A stretch of 64,000 nucleotides of DNA from Nocardioides eburneiflavus (GCF_004785795.1 NZ_SRRO01000001.1:1054001-1118000); one strand, 5' to 3'; positions 1 to 9,613 are shown, counted from the stretch's first letter. A program made the numbers and translations. Notes: a model not told the origin generated them from the letters alone.

Positions 1-1
1 G

Positions 2-1039
2 ACATCGACGGTCAACTGGTGGTCGCACGTCACGCGCACCTCCCGTGCGGAGGCTCACCGCACGGCACGGCTGGCCCGGTCACTGGAGGACCACGCGGAG
101 GTCTCCCAGGCGTTGGTCGCCGGCGACGTGCGGACCGACCAGGCGAGAGTGGTCGTCGAGTCGGTCGACGACCTCCCCCAGACGGTCGCCGACTGGGTGC
201 CCGAGGCGGCGACCCGGTTCCTGCTGGGCAAGACCGGTGAGCACGACGCGAAGGCGCTCCGCGTCCTGGGCCGTCGCGTGCTCGAGGTGGTCGACCCGGT
301 TGCCGCGGACGTCGAAGAGGCACGTCGGCTGGAGGCCGAGGAAGCAGACGCCCTGGCGGCAGCGTCCTTCACCATGGTCGACGACGGCCACGGGTCGTGC
401 CACGGCCGGTTCACCATCCCCTCCCTGCACGGGGCGATGCTCGCCAAGGACCTCAAGGCGCGCGCCGCGCGGAGGGTCGACGCGTCCACCCACGCCGAGG
501 ACGGCTCCGACGCGGGCGCTGCTCGGCTCGGCCGGCACCGGATGGGGCTCGCACTCGTGGACTACATCGAGACTCGTCCCCGCCAGTCGGTGCCCACGGC
601 AGGTGGCCTCGCTGCCACCGTGGTCGTGACGATGGAGCTCGAGGCGCTGCTCGGCGGGCTCAAGGCCGCGTCGCTCGACACCGGCGGGCGGATCAGCGCC
701 GGCGAGGCGCGTCGGCTGGCCTGCCGCGCGGGGATCATTCCGGTGGTGCTGGGCGGGCCGAGCGTCCCCCTCGACGTCGGACGCAGGCGACGGTTCCACA
801 CCGAGGCCCAGCGCATCGCGATGGGGATCCGGGACGGGGGCTGCACCGCCGACGGCTGCGACGCCCCACCGGGCATGACCGAGGCCCACCACGACGAGGT
901 GCCGTGGTCGCGGGGAGGACGGACGAGCGTCACGAAGGGGCGGCTGCTCTGTCCTCCGCACCACCGACGCATCCACGATCCCGCCTTCCAGCACCACCTC
1001 GACAAGCACGGCAAGGTCCGCTTCACCAGGCGGACGTGA
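2..1039 (+). CDS. DUF222/HNH endonuclease-like protein, 5' partial
   Basis: The frame is open from base 2, so the true start lies before the window and 345 residues are visible. The visible N-terminal part (NWWSHVTRTSRAEAH, then ARLARSLEDHAEVSQALVAG) matches the DUF222 domain of the actinobacterial 13E12 repeat family. The C-terminal end carries an HNH pattern: CTADGCDAPPG, then TEAHHDEVPWSRGG, then LLCPPHHRRIHD, with His and Cys residues that could bind a metal. Such proteins are common in many copies in Nocardioidaceae and Mycobacteriaceae. Their role is unclear; nuclease activity is inferred from the HNH motif only. Confidence 0.85.
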   Translation, partial: TSTVNWWSHVTRTSRAEAHRTARLARSLEDHAEVSQALVAGDVRTDQARVVVESVDDLPQTVADWVPEAATRFLLGKTGEHDAKALRVLGRRVLEVVDPVAADVEEARRLEAEEADALAAASFTMVDDGHGSCHGRFTIPSLHGAMLAKDLKARAARRVDASTHAEDGSDAGAARLGRHRMGLALVDYIETRPRQSVPTAGGLAATVVVTMELEALLGGLKAASLDTGGRISAGEARRLACRAGIIPVVLGGPSVPLDVGRRRRFHTEAQRIAMGIRDGGCTADGCDAPPGMTEAHHDEVPWSRGGRTSVTKGRLLCPPHHRRIHDPAFQHHLDKHGKVRFTRRT

Positions 1040-1355
1040 GGGACGCCGCCGATCGTGGATGCCGGCTCCCCTCGCCCCGACTAACCTGAGAGGCCTCGCC
1101 TCACCCCTGGGGCGGCCGGGCTCCGCAGGCCGACCTGCGCGGCGACCGGGATCCGTGAACAGTGGTCCGACCACATCGGCAGGGGTTGCCCGGCGGCCGG
1201 GTCGCACGACCCGGCCCGCCGGTGCCGGAGGGCCTCAGCCGCGCAGTCGTACGGCACCGCCCGAGGCGGGGCCACGATCAGGGTCGCCTTGACATCCGCC
1301 GAGGCGGTCCGAATGGTGGCCCCGACCCGTGTCCCCAGGATGAGGAGCTCCCGCC
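1040..1355. other. Intergenic region with a weak promoter candidate
   Basis: This 316-bp gap holds no convincing gene on either strand. A TTGACA hexamer at 1289-1294 is followed after 17 nt by AATGGT (1312-1317), a poor -10. A small dyad, ccgcc-ga-ggcgg, lies at 1296-1307 inside that spacer. This could drive the transporter gene starting at 1356, which has a GAGGAG ribosome binding site about 10 nt before its ATG. Confidence 0.3.
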
Positions 1356-2735
1356 ATGCCCAGCACCAGCACCAGCCCGAGACAGCGATCATCGGGACTC
1401 TCCGGGGTGATGCGGCCGGTCAACTCCGTCGTCGAGCGCTTCATCCCCAGTGCGCTGGTCTTCGCCATCGTGCTGACCTTCGTCGTCGCGATCCTCGCGC
1501 TGCTCCTCACCGACACCGGCCCCGTCGAGGTCACCCGGGGCTGGGGCGAAGGGCTCTCGGGCCTGCTGGAGTTCATGACGCAGATGGCACTGATCCTGCT
1601 GCTCGGCCACACCCTGGCCAACACGGGTCCGGTGCGCAGGCTGCTGGCGTCGCTGGGCGGGTTGCCGAGGACGGCCCTCCAAGGCTACCTGTTCGTCTTC
1701 GCGGTCGCCGCCGTGGCGTCCCTCATCACCTGGGGCCTGGGCCTCGTGGTCGGTGTGCTGCTTGCCGTCGAGGTCGCCCGCCAAGGCCGCGAGAAGGGGC
1801 TCGAGCTCCACTTCCCGATGCTCGTCGCGGCCGGCTACAGCGGCTACGTCATCTGGCACATGGGCTACTCGGGATCCGGCACCCTGACAGCCGCCACCGA
1901 GGGGTCGTTCATCGCCGAGCAGCTCGGTGAGACCGTCCCGATCGCCGAGACCACCTTCGCCTGGTGGAACATCCTCGCGATCGTCGTCACGATCCTCGCG
2001 GTGGGCATCGGGCTCGCCCTGGTGGCACCGCGCGCCGGCGACCGGATCATCGAGATGAAGGCCGACGCGCGGTTCGACGACGACATCGCGATCGACGACG
2101 AGGTCGTCACCCCGGCCGACCGGGTGGACGCGAGCCGCGTCCTCACGCTGTTGGTCGGCCTGGCCCTGGTCGCCTACCTGGTGATCCACTACGCGGACGG
2201 CGGCACGGCGACCCTCGACGTCGTCAACTGGACGTTCCTGGCCCTGATCTTCCTGCTGGTGCGCAGCCCACTCGAGCTGATCGCCCTGGTCAAGAACGCG
2301 GCCTCCAACGTCGGCGAGATCCTGCTCCAGTTCCCGCAGTACGCCGGGATCATGGGGATCATGGCCACCTCCGGCCTGATCACCGTGTTCTCCGACTTCA
2401 TCGTCGACACGGCCGGGCCGTCGACCTTCGGCGTGCTGGCCTTCCTCTCGGCCGGGGTCGTGAACTTCTTCGTCCCCTCCGGCGGCGGCCAGTTCGCCGT
2501 GCAGGGGCCGGTGATGCTCGACGCCGGCGCACGCCTGGGGGTCGACCCGTCGGTGACGATCATGGCGATCGCCTACGGCGACCAGTGGACCAACATGATC
2601 CAGCCCTTCTGGGCGCTACCGGTGCTGGCCATCTCCGGGCTCAAGATCCGCGACATCCTCGGCTACACGCTGGTGACGCTCCTCGCGTCCGGCGTGGTCT
2701 TCGCTGCGACGATGCTGCTCGTGGGGGCCGGCTAG
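1356..2735 (+). CDS. Short-chain fatty acid transporter, AtoE family
   Basis: A 459-residue integral membrane protein with about ten hydrophobic segments, the usual length for the AtoE/short-chain fatty acid transporter family. Typical family stretches are SGYVIWHMGYSGSGTL near residue 165 and FFVPSGGGQFAVQGPV near residue 370, which line up with the conserved polar regions of this family. The expected role is proton-coupled uptake of acetoacetate, butyrate or similar acids across the cytoplasmic membrane. It stands alone, so the substrate cannot be read from context, although several acyl-CoA genes lie elsewhere in the window. Confidence 0.85.
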   Translation: MPSTSTSPRQRSSGLSGVMRPVNSVVERFIPSALVFAIVLTFVVAILALLLTDTGPVEVTRGWGEGLSGLLEFMTQMALILLLGHTLANTGPVRRLLASLGGLPRTALQGYLFVFAVAAVASLITWGLGLVVGVLLAVEVARQGREKGLELHFPMLVAAGYSGYVIWHMGYSGSGTLTAATEGSFIAEQLGETVPIAETTFAWWNILAIVVTILAVGIGLALVAPRAGDRIIEMKADARFDDDIAIDDEVVTPADRVDASRVLTLLVGLALVAYLVIHYADGGTATLDVVNWTFLALIFLLVRSPLELIALVKNAASNVGEILLQFPQYAGIMGIMATSGLITVFSDFIVDTAGPSTFGVLAFLSAGVVNFFVPSGGGQFAVQGPVMLDAGARLGVDPSVTIMAIAYGDQWTNMIQPFWALPVLAISGLKIRDILGYTLVTLLASGVVFAATMLLVGAG

Positions 2736-2831
2736 GCGAGGCACTCCGTACGGACCTGGGGACCAAGGTCCCGTCGAGGTCCGGACCTTCGCCGCTCGTA
2801 CGGGCACCATCGCCTCGCCCAGGGTGGAGCC

Positions 2832-3821
2832 ATGACCCTCGCACTGCCCGCGCTCGTCCCTGCCCTGCCCACCCACGAGCGCTGGTTCGTGGAGTCCCAG
2901 CCGGCGGGTGACTGGTCCTTCTTCCTCTCCCCGCTGCCGCTGGTGCTCACCGCGGCCGTCGTCGCGGTGGCGCTCGTGTGGCGTGCCGTCGCGATGCGCG
3001 TCGACGGACCGGAGCTGCGCCTCCTGGCGCCCGTGGGCCGGCTGGTGCCGTGGATCCCCCGGCTGCTGGGGATCCACCTCGGGGTCGCGCTGCTCGCGCT
3101 CGCCGCCACCGGGGCGTTCATCACGCCGTCGATCGACCACCTCGAGGGAGCGGGCGGCAACGCCCTGCTCCTGGTCGAGGGCGCGCTGGGGATCTGGCTC
3201 GTGACCGGGTGGCAGCTGCGTGCGGCCGCCGCGCTGGTGCTGGCCCTCGCCCCGGCGCTTACCGTGGTCGCGGGGTGGACGGCGCTCGGCGAGTGCGCCA
3301 ACCTCGCTGCGGTCGCCGCCTTCCTGGTCGTCGTGCCGCCCGGCCCGGACGCGTACGGCGCCGCGCGCCCGTCGCGGGCGCACCTGAGGTGGGCGTTGTT
3401 GTGGTTGCGCCTCGGCGTGGGCACGGCCCTGATCGTCCTGGCCTTCTCGGAGAAGCTCACCAACCCGGCGATGGCGATCGACACCCTCGAGCGCTACCCG
3501 GCGCTGGACGTCTTCGCGCTCGTCGGCCTCCAGGTCTCGCCGGAGACCTTCGTCGCGGTCGCCGGTGCGACGGAGCTGCTGTTCGGACTGCTCGTGATCT
3601 CGGGGGCGTTCCCGCAGGTGGCCGTCCTGGTCGCGATGGTCCCGTTCAACGCGACCCTGCTGTTGTTCGGCCAGACCGAGATGGTCGGGCACCTGCCGGT
3701 CTACGGGGTGTTCCTGGCGCTGCTCGTCTACGGATCGTCGGAGGAGACGTTCCGCTCGGTCCGCTGGCTGCTGGGGCGTACGGCGCGACGGGTCGAGATG
3801 CCGGTGACCGCCGCCGCGTGA
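2832..3821 (+). CDS. DoxX-like integral membrane protein
   Basis: A 329-residue protein with eight or nine predicted membrane segments. The C-terminal half (LRLGVGTALIVLAFSEKLTNP, then FVAVAGATELLFGLLVISGA) resembles DoxX/DoxD-type membrane proteins, with a polar SEK motif after the fourth or fifth helix. It has no enzyme motif I can identify. GGAGCC just before the ATG acts as the ribosome binding site. Function unknown. Confidence 0.6.
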   Translation: MTLALPALVPALPTHERWFVESQPAGDWSFFLSPLPLVLTAAVVAVALVWRAVAMRVDGPELRLLAPVGRLVPWIPRLLGIHLGVALLALAATGAFITPSIDHLEGAGGNALLLVEGALGIWLVTGWQLRAAAALVLALAPALTVVAGWTALGECANLAAVAAFLVVVPPGPDAYGAARPSRAHLRWALLWLRLGVGTALIVLAFSEKLTNPAMAIDTLERYPALDVFALVGLQVSPETFVAVAGATELLFGLLVISGAFPQVAVLVAMVPFNATLLLFGQTEMVGHLPVYGVFLALLVYGSSEETFRSVRWLLGRTARRVEMPVTAAA

Positions 3822-3916
3822 GTCGCAGGCTCGGCGACTGCGCGGAGCGCCTCGAGGTCCGCCCGGTCGTTCGCGCCGCCGAGCTCGTCGGGTCGCGGCA
3901 AGAGGGACGCGGTCGG

Positions 3917-4528
3917 TCAGGCGAGGGCGCGCACCTCGCCGGTGAGGTGCTGGTGGGCGACCGTGCGTCCGCCGGCCGCGAGCAGCAGCCACCGCACGGG
4001 ACCCTCGATCCGGCGGCCGGCGCCCCACTCCCAGGCCACGTCGGTGGCGACCAGGTGGACGTCACGCATGCGCGGCCCGAGCGGGATGCGCCGTGACCAC
4101 CAGATCACCCGCTCCAGCGAGACGACCGCCGCGTCCCGGGGCATCGGGTGGTCGATGCCGAGCGGGACGCAGATGTCCTGGGTGTGCACGAGGACGTCGA
4201 GCAGCGGCTCGCGCTCGGAGAGTCCCGGCACCGTGCGCCTGGACCCCACGAAGCCGCGCAGCGTGCTGACGATCTGCTCGTGGTCCAGCGGGCTGCGCAG
4301 CGCCGCGTCACGCACGGCCGCGTTGTAGCGGAACCCCGAGCGGACGGCGATCCCGAGCAGGTCGCGGACACCGACGTGCGAGTGGGTCAGGTGGGCGGCG
4401 ACGTCGCGGACCGTCCAGCCCGCGCACAGCGACGGGGTGCGCCAGGCGTCCTCGGGCAGCTGCTCGAGGAGGTCGGCCAGCGCGGAGCGCTCGGTGTCGA
4501 CATGACGCCAGATCGTGTCGCTGTCCAT
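3917..4528 (-). CDS. Maleylpyruvate isomerase-family (DinB-fold) protein
   Basis: A 203-residue protein with the N-terminal mycothiol maleylpyruvate isomerase/DinB-like helical bundle: WRTPSLCAGWTVRDVAAHLTH contains the conserved W-x-x-x-D-x-x-x-H pattern that binds a divalent metal in this family, and a second His lies in VLVHTQDICVPLG. Most relatives are mycothiol- or metal-dependent transferases of unknown substrate. It is divergent from a marR gene with only 45 bp between the starts, so the MarR protein probably controls both. Confidence 0.75.
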   Translation of the reverse strand: MDSDTIWRHVDTERSALADLLEQLPEDAWRTPSLCAGWTVRDVAAHLTHSHVGVRDLLGIAVRSGFRYNAAVRDAALRSPLDHEQIVSTLRGFVGSRRTVPGLSEREPLLDVLVHTQDICVPLGIDHPMPRDAAVVSLERVIWWSRRIPLGPRMRDVHLVATDVAWEWGAGRRIEGPVRWLLLAAGGRTVAHQHLTGEVRALA

Positions 4529-4573
4529 GGCACCGTCCCCGCGATGGTCAGAGTATCTGTCTAATATGGCGCC

Positions 4574-5029
4574 GTGGGCACCGAGACGTCAACGGATGAC
4601 GGCCGGCCGAACGTCGGACTGCTGATGTACGTCGCGGCGCGGTCGCTCGAAGCGCGGGCGTACGACGCCGTGGTGGCCGGCGGGGCCGACGACATCACGC
4701 CGGCCCAGGCGCGACTGATGGCGCAGATCGACCCGGGCGGGACCCGCGTGGTGACCCTCGCGGCCCGGGCTCGTACGACCAAGCAGTCGGCGGCCTTCCT
4801 CGTCGACCAGCTCGAGCGGGCCGGGTACGTCGAGCGCGTCGCCGACCCGAGCGACGGACGGGCCAAGCTGATCCGGCTCACGCCGCGTGCCCGCGCGATC
4901 GGCGACCTGGCCGATGCGGAGGTGGCCCGGGCGCTGAGCGAGTGGGAGGGGCACGTCGGATCCACCCGCATGCGACAGCTGGAGGAGACGATGGCGATGC
5001 TGCGCGAGATCACCGACCCGTGGGCCTGA
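4574..5029 (+). CDS. MarR family transcriptional regulator
   Basis: A 151-residue winged-helix protein. The recognition region reads LAARARTTKQSAAFLVDQLE, followed by the wing YVERVADPSDGRAKLIRLT, both typical of MarR. The GTG start is supported by a TAATAT -10 hexamer at 4562-4567, exactly 6 nt upstream, which fits a leaderless transcript. It probably regulates itself and the divergent DinB-fold gene. The ligand is unknown. Confidence 0.85.
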   Translation: MGTETSTDDGRPNVGLLMYVAARSLEARAYDAVVAGGADDITPAQARLMAQIDPGGTRVVTLAARARTTKQSAAFLVDQLERAGYVERVADPSDGRAKLIRLTPRARAIGDLADAEVARALSEWEGHVGSTRMRQLEETMAMLREITDPWA

Positions 5030-5030
5030 C

Positions 5031-5064
5031 CCGCCTCCTCGACCACCCGTCGAGGAGGAGGCGG
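5031..5064. terminator. Hairpin between convergent marR and DUF4242 genes
   Basis: CCTCCTCGAC-type arms at 5034-5043 and 5049-5058 form a perfect 10-bp stem with a 5-nt loop, extendable at the base. It lies between two convergent stop codons and probably serves both directions. There is no T-tract. Confidence 0.55.
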
Positions 5065-5077
5065 CACGTGGTGCGGC

Positions 5078-5326
5078 TCAGGCCTGGATCGGTACCTCGT
5101 AGATGTTGTCGGCAGGGTGACCCGCACGCTCGTGGATCCTCTGGACGGCCTCGGCGCTCGGCGCCTCGGACAGGCAGAAGACCATCCCCGACTCGGGGTC
5201 GGCCCAGGCGTGCTTGAAGTTCACCTGCTCGTCATCCTGGATCGCGAGGTCGGCCTGGTGGGCTTCGGCGAGGGCCTCGGACGTGACCCCCTTCATCGTG
5301 GTGTGGACGTCCATGAACTCGGGCAT
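5078..5326 (-). CDS. DUF4242 (SCO4226-like) small protein
   Basis: An 82-residue protein starting MPEFMDVHTTMKGVT, typical of DUF4242. The family includes a nickel-binding protein of Streptomyces (SCO4226). The fold is a small ferredoxin-like alpha/beta domain, often dimeric; the repeated pattern KHAWADPESGMVFCLSEAPS matches the central strands. Metal binding here is an inference from the family. Confidence 0.75.
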   Translation of the reverse strand: MPEFMDVHTTMKGVTSEALAEAHQADLAIQDDEQVNFKHAWADPESGMVFCLSEAPSAEAVQRIHERAGHPADNIYEVPIQA

Positions 5327-5534
5327 GGCAGACCCCTCTCTCTGGAACTCTCACTGTGCTCCCACATCCGCCGAGGCGCCATCGCCCGTATGGGGCAAGG
5401 TCCGTCCCTGCAGCACCCCTCGCGCCGCCTGCCACGGAACCGCGGTCGAGGACCGCGGCGGTCGCGACGCCAGAGCCCCTGTCGGCGCTCCCGCGGGGGT
5501 CGTACTCTGGAAGCACATCCCCGTTGGACGTGCT

Positions 5535-5993
5535 ATGTGGTGGCTTGCCTGGCTCATTGCCGCAGTGCTCCTCGGCGTGGCGGAGTTCCTCACGCTGACG
5601 CTGGCGTTCGGCCTCCTGGCTGGCGCCTCCCTGGCCGCGGCCGTCGCCGCGGGCCTCGGTGCGTCGGTGCCGGTGCAGCTGGTCGTCTTCGCGGTGACCG
5701 GCGGCATCGGGCTCGTCGCCGTACGCCCGGTCGCGAAGCGGCACCTCGCGCTGCCGCCGGTCTCCCGCGAGGGCAGCGACGCGCTCGTCGGCCGGTCCGC
5801 GGTGGTGACGAGCGAGGTCAGTGCCGCCGGCGGGATGGTCCACCTCTCGGGGGAGGACTGGTCGGCGAGGCCCTACGTGGACGGACTGGTCATCCCGGCC
5901 GGGGTACAGGTCGACGTGTTCGAGATCGCGGGAGCGACCGCGCTGGTGCACCCCCGTGACGCCCTGCTCGAAACCCAACCCAGAGAGACGTGA
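5535..5993 (+). CDS. NfeD-like membrane protein with OB-fold
   Basis: A 152-residue protein: two or three N-terminal membrane helices (WWLAWLIAAVLLGVAEFLTL onward), then a soluble OB-fold-like domain of about 80 residues (DALVGRSAVVTSEVSAAGG, then VDVFEIAGATALVHP). The frame is open further upstream but the hydrophobic start fits ATG 5535. NfeD proteins pair with SPFH proteins, and the GTGA overlap with the next gene supports translational coupling and a joint complex that organises membrane microdomains. Confidence 0.8.
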   Translation: MWWLAWLIAAVLLGVAEFLTLTLAFGLLAGASLAAAVAAGLGASVPVQLVVFAVTGGIGLVAVRPVAKRHLALPPVSREGSDALVGRSAVVTSEVSAAGGMVHLSGEDWSARPYVDGLVIPAGVQVDVFEIAGATALVHPRDALLETQPRET

Positions 5994-6967
5994 GTGCGAT
6001 GGAGCTGTTGTGGGTCCCCCTGGTCGTCCTGGCCGCCCTGGTCGCCTTCGTGGTGGCCTCCTCGATCCGGATCGTGCCGCAGGCCCGGCGCTACAACATC
6101 GAGAGGTTCGGTCGCTACCAGCGCACTCTGCAGCCGGGGCTGAACCTGATCATCCCGCTCGTGGACCGGGTCAACACCAAGCTCGACGTGCGCGAGCACG
6201 TCTACACCTCCGAGCCCAAGCCAGTGATCACCGAGGACAACCTGGTGGTGGCCATCGACACCGTCCTCTACTACCAGATCACCGACCCGCGGGCCGCGGC
6301 GTACGAGGTCACCGACTACCTGCGCGCGATCGACCAGCTGACCGTCACCACGCTGCGCAACCTGATCGGATCGATGGACCTCGAGAGCACCCTCACCTCG
6401 CGGGAGACCATCAACGTCCGTTTGCGCGAGGTCCTCGACGAGGCGACGGGACGATGGGGGATCCGGGTCAACCGGGTGGAGATCAAGGCGATCGACCCGC
6501 CGCGCAGCATCCAGGAGGCGATGGAGAAGCAGATGCGGGCCGAGCGCGACAAGCGCGCGGTCATCCTGCACGCCGAGGGTGAACGGCAGTCGCTGATCCT
6601 GACCGCCGAGGGCACCCGCAGCAAGATGATCCTCGAGGCCGAGGGCCGCCAGCAGGCCAAGATCCTGGAGGCGGAGGGCGAGGCCCAGGCCCTGGAGCGG
6701 GTCTTCCAGGCGGTCCACGACAACGACGCCGATCCGCAGGTGCTCGCCTACAAGTACCTCGAGATGCTGCCGCGCCTCGCCGCGAACGGCAACGGCTACT
6801 TCGTCATCCCCGGTGAGCTCAGCGAGGCGATGCGGACCGTGACGTCGGCCTTCACCGAGAGGTCGGCGGCGGGTGATCCTCCCGCCGCGGAGGCCCCGCC
6901 CGAGCTCGACGGCAGGGCGGTGCCACCCCCGCGAGCACGACTGGTGCCCGACGGCGGGAGTGGGTGA
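5990..6967 (+). CDS. SPFH/stomatin-like (paraslipin-type) protein
   Basis: A 325-residue protein with one N-terminal membrane helix (residues 5-22), an SPFH domain (RIVPQARRYNIERFGRYQRT through about residue 200) and a charged coiled coil with AEG repeats (ILEAEGRQQAKILEAEGEAQ). Length and order match stomatin/paraslipin proteins. It forms membrane-associated oligomers thought to scaffold proteases or membrane rafts. GTG 5990 overlaps the NfeD stop; an in-frame ATG at 5999 is an alternative start. Confidence 0.88.
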   Translation: MSAMELLWVPLVVLAALVAFVVASSIRIVPQARRYNIERFGRYQRTLQPGLNLIIPLVDRVNTKLDVREHVYTSEPKPVITEDNLVVAIDTVLYYQITDPRAAAYEVTDYLRAIDQLTVTTLRNLIGSMDLESTLTSRETINVRLREVLDEATGRWGIRVNRVEIKAIDPPRSIQEAMEKQMRAERDKRAVILHAEGERQSLILTAEGTRSKMILEAEGRQQAKILEAEGEAQALERVFQAVHDNDADPQVLAYKYLEMLPRLAANGNGYFVIPGELSEAMRTVTSAFTERSAAGDPPAAEAPPELDGRAVPPPRARLVPDGGSG

Positions 6968-7016
6968 GCCGCAGGAACCCAGTGTCACCGCGACCCCCCG
7001 CGTGGCGGGGCTGACC

Positions 7017-9053
7017 TCACAACCCCGCCACCACCTCGGTGCCCTGCTTGATCGCGCGCTTCGCGTCGAGCTCGGCGGCGACATCGGCTCCGCCGATCAG
7101 GTGCACCGTGGCTCCGCCGATCAGGTGGGCGTGGCGGCCGAGCCCGTCGTACAGGCCGCGCACGGAGTCCTGCCCGGCGCAGACCACGATCGTGTCGGCC
7201 TCGACCACGCGGGCGACGCCGTCGACGGTGATGTGCAGGCCCTCGTCGTCGATGCGGTCGTAGGTCGCGCCGCTGACCATTGAGACCTTCGACTGCTTGA
7301 GCACGGCGCGGTGCGCCCAGCCGGAGGTCTTGCCGAGCCCGATGCCGATCGGGGTGGTCTTGCGCTGCACGAGAGTGACCTCGCGCATCGGCGTACGCGG
7401 CTTGGCCTCGGTGAGGCCGCCGGCGGTGAGCGCGGGGTCGCCGACGCCCCAGTGCGACATCCAGTCGTCGAGGTCCTCCTCCTCGTGAGTGAGGAAGACG
7501 CTCACGTCGACGCCGATGCCGCCCGCGCCGATCACCGCGACGCGCTTGCCCGGCACGACCAAGCCGCTCAGCACCTCGGCGTACGACGCCACGCTCGGGT
7601 GGTCGATGCCGGGGATCTCCGGGATGCGGGGCTGGACGCCGGTGGCGACGACGACCTGGTCGAAGCCGGCGAGGTCGTCGGCCGTGGCCTCGGTCGAGAG
7701 GCGTACGTCGACACCGAGGACCTCGAGGCGACGGGTGAAGTAGCGCAGGGTGTCGGCGAAGTCCTCCTTGCCGGGCACGGCCATCGCGAGCCGGAACTGC
7801 CCGCCGAGCTCGGCGGACCTCTCGAACAACGTCACCGCGAAGCCGCGCTCCGCCGCGCTGGTCGCGGCGGCCAGGCCGGCCGGACCGGCGCCGACGACGG
7901 CCACGGTCTGCACGCGCTGGGTCGGCATCAGCACCAGCTCGGTCTCGTGGCAGGCGCGCGGGTTGACCAGGCAGGAGGCCCGGTCGTTGGAGAACACGTG
8001 GTCGAGGCAGGCCTGGTTGCAGGCGATGCAGGTGTTGATCTCGTCGGCGCGCTCGTCCATCGCCTTGGCGACGAAGGCCGGGTCGGCCAGCAGCGGCCGC
8101 GCCATCGAGACCAGGTCGGCCTCGCCCGCGGCGAGGATGTCCTCGGCCAGCTCGGGGGTGTTGATGCGGTTCGACGCGCACACCGGGACGTCGACGACCT
8201 GCTTGAGGCGAGCGGTGTACGACCGCCAGGCGCCGCGGGGGACCTGCGTGATGATCGTCGGCACCCGGGCCTCGTGCCAGCCGATGCCGGTGTTGAAGAC
8301 GGTGACGCCGGCGGCCTGGAGGTGCAGCGCCAGCTCGGCGGTCTCCTCCCAGGTCTGGCCGCCCTCGACCAGGTCGAGGAGCGAGATCCGGTAGACGATC
8401 GGGAAGTCCGGACCGACCAGCTCGCGCGAGCGGCGTACGACCTCGACGGCGAAGTGCATTCGGCGCGCGGGCGAGCCGCCCCACTGGTCGTCGCGGTCGT
8501 TGGTGCGTGCGGCGAGGAACTGGTTGATCAGGTAGCCCTCGGAGCCCATGATCTCGACCGCGTCGTAGCCGGCCTTGCGGGCCAGGGCGACGCTCTTGGC
8601 GAAGGCCGTCGCGGTGTGGTCGACCTCCTTGCTCGACATCGCGTGCGGCTTGAACGGCGTGATCGGCGACTTCTTGTCCGACGCGCTCTGGGAGAGCGGG
8701 TGGTAGCCGTAGCGCCCGGCGTGCAGCACCTGCAGCGCGATCGCGCCGCCGGCCTCGTGCACCGCGCCGGTGACGCGCTGGTGCCGCATCGCGTGGAGGC
8801 GGTTGGTCATCTCGGAGGCGAACGGCTTGAGCCAGCCCCGCTTGGTGGGGGCGTAGCCGCCGGTGATGATCAGCCCGACGCCACCGCGCGCCCGCTCCTC
8901 GAAGAACGCCGCGAGCTTGTCGATGTCCCACGGGTGGTCCTCGAGCCCGGTGTGCATCGAGCCCATGACGACGCGGTTGCGCAGCGTGAGCGCGTCCGGG
9001 CCGGCGCCGAGGGTGAGCGGCTCGAGGAGGTGGGGGTAGCGGGGGTGGGTCAT
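7017..9053 (-). CDS. fadH: NADPH-dependent 2,4-dienoyl-CoA reductase, FadH type
   Basis: A 678-residue iron-sulfur flavoprotein. It has an N-terminal old-yellow-enzyme TIM barrel, a 4Fe-4S binding region (CIACNQACLDH, then ASCLVNPRAC) and a C-terminal FAD/NAD(P) two-dinucleotide domain starting VAVVGAGPAGLAAA. That order and length match FadH, which removes double bonds at even positions so that unsaturated fatty acids can enter beta-oxidation. Trimethylamine dehydrogenase-like enzymes share the architecture, so the substrate is not certain. Its ATG overlaps the stop of the padR gene (ATGA), so the two are cotranscribed. Confidence 0.85.
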   Translation of the reverse strand: MTHPRYPHLLEPLTLGAGPDALTLRNRVVMGSMHTGLEDHPWDIDKLAAFFEERARGGVGLIITGGYAPTKRGWLKPFASEMTNRLHAMRHQRVTGAVHEAGGAIALQVLHAGRYGYHPLSQSASDKKSPITPFKPHAMSSKEVDHTATAFAKSVALARKAGYDAVEIMGSEGYLINQFLAARTNDRDDQWGGSPARRMHFAVEVVRRSRELVGPDFPIVYRISLLDLVEGGQTWEETAELALHLQAAGVTVFNTGIGWHEARVPTIITQVPRGAWRSYTARLKQVVDVPVCASNRINTPELAEDILAAGEADLVSMARPLLADPAFVAKAMDERADEINTCIACNQACLDHVFSNDRASCLVNPRACHETELVLMPTQRVQTVAVVGAGPAGLAAATSAAERGFAVTLFERSAELGGQFRLAMAVPGKEDFADTLRYFTRRLEVLGVDVRLSTEATADDLAGFDQVVVATGVQPRIPEIPGIDHPSVASYAEVLSGLVVPGKRVAVIGAGGIGVDVSVFLTHEEEDLDDWMSHWGVGDPALTAGGLTEAKPRTPMREVTLVQRKTTPIGIGLGKTSGWAHRAVLKQSKVSMVSGATYDRIDDEGLHITVDGVARVVEADTIVVCAGQDSVRGLYDGLGRHAHLIGGATVHLIGGADVAAELDAKRAIKQGTEVVAGL

Positions 9054-9592
9054 GACGTCTCCATCTCGTGGGCCTGCAGGTACTCGGTGATCCAGTCGAT
9101 CCAGAAGTGCTCGAGCCGGATGCCGCCGCGCAGCACCAGCCAGCGGTCGCGCAGCCCGGGCGCGAGGCCCGTCGGGTCGGGGAACTGCTCGCGCTCCATC
9201 TGCTCGTAGGTCGCGAGGCGGAGCGCGTGGTCGGCCCTCGCGTCGCGCAGGTGTCGCATCAGCGCGGTGCGGTCGCCGTACGACGCCCCGCGCAGCTTGA
9301 CGGCGAGCTCGCTGCGGAAGGTCTCCATCGGCATCGGGGTCTCCAGCCAGTCGGCGAGCACCCGGCGTCCCTCGGCCGACGGGGTGTGCACCCGTTTGTC
9401 GGGGCGGCCCTCCTGCTCGACGACCTCGACGGTGACCCAGCCGTCGGCCTCCATCCGGGCGAGCACGCGGTAGATCTGCTGGTGGGTGGCGTGCCAGAAG
9501 AAGCCGAGCGACCTCTCGAAGCGCCGGGTCAGCTCGAGGCCGCTCGCGGGTCGCTCGCTGAGCGCGACGAGGAGGGCGTGCTCGAGGGCCAT
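9050..9592 (-). CDS. PadR family transcriptional regulator
   Basis: A 180-residue protein with a PadR winged helix (MALEHALLVALSERPASG, then HATHQQIYRVLARMEADGWV) and the C-terminal helical Vir_act_alpha-like dimer domain (FRSELAVKLRGASYGDR). It is first in a two-gene operon with the dienoyl-CoA reductase, which it presumably controls. A clean inverted repeat lies 22 bp upstream of its start and is the likely operator. Confidence 0.85.
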   Translation of the reverse strand: MALEHALLVALSERPASGLELTRRFERSLGFFWHATHQQIYRVLARMEADGWVTVEVVEQEGRPDKRVHTPSAEGRRVLADWLETPMPMETFRSELAVKLRGASYGDRTALMRHLRDARADHALRLATYEQMEREQFPDPTGLAPGLRDRWLVLRGGIRLEHFWIDWITEYLQAHEMETS

Positions 9593-9613
9593 GGAGGCAT
9601 GGTGCCGTACCTA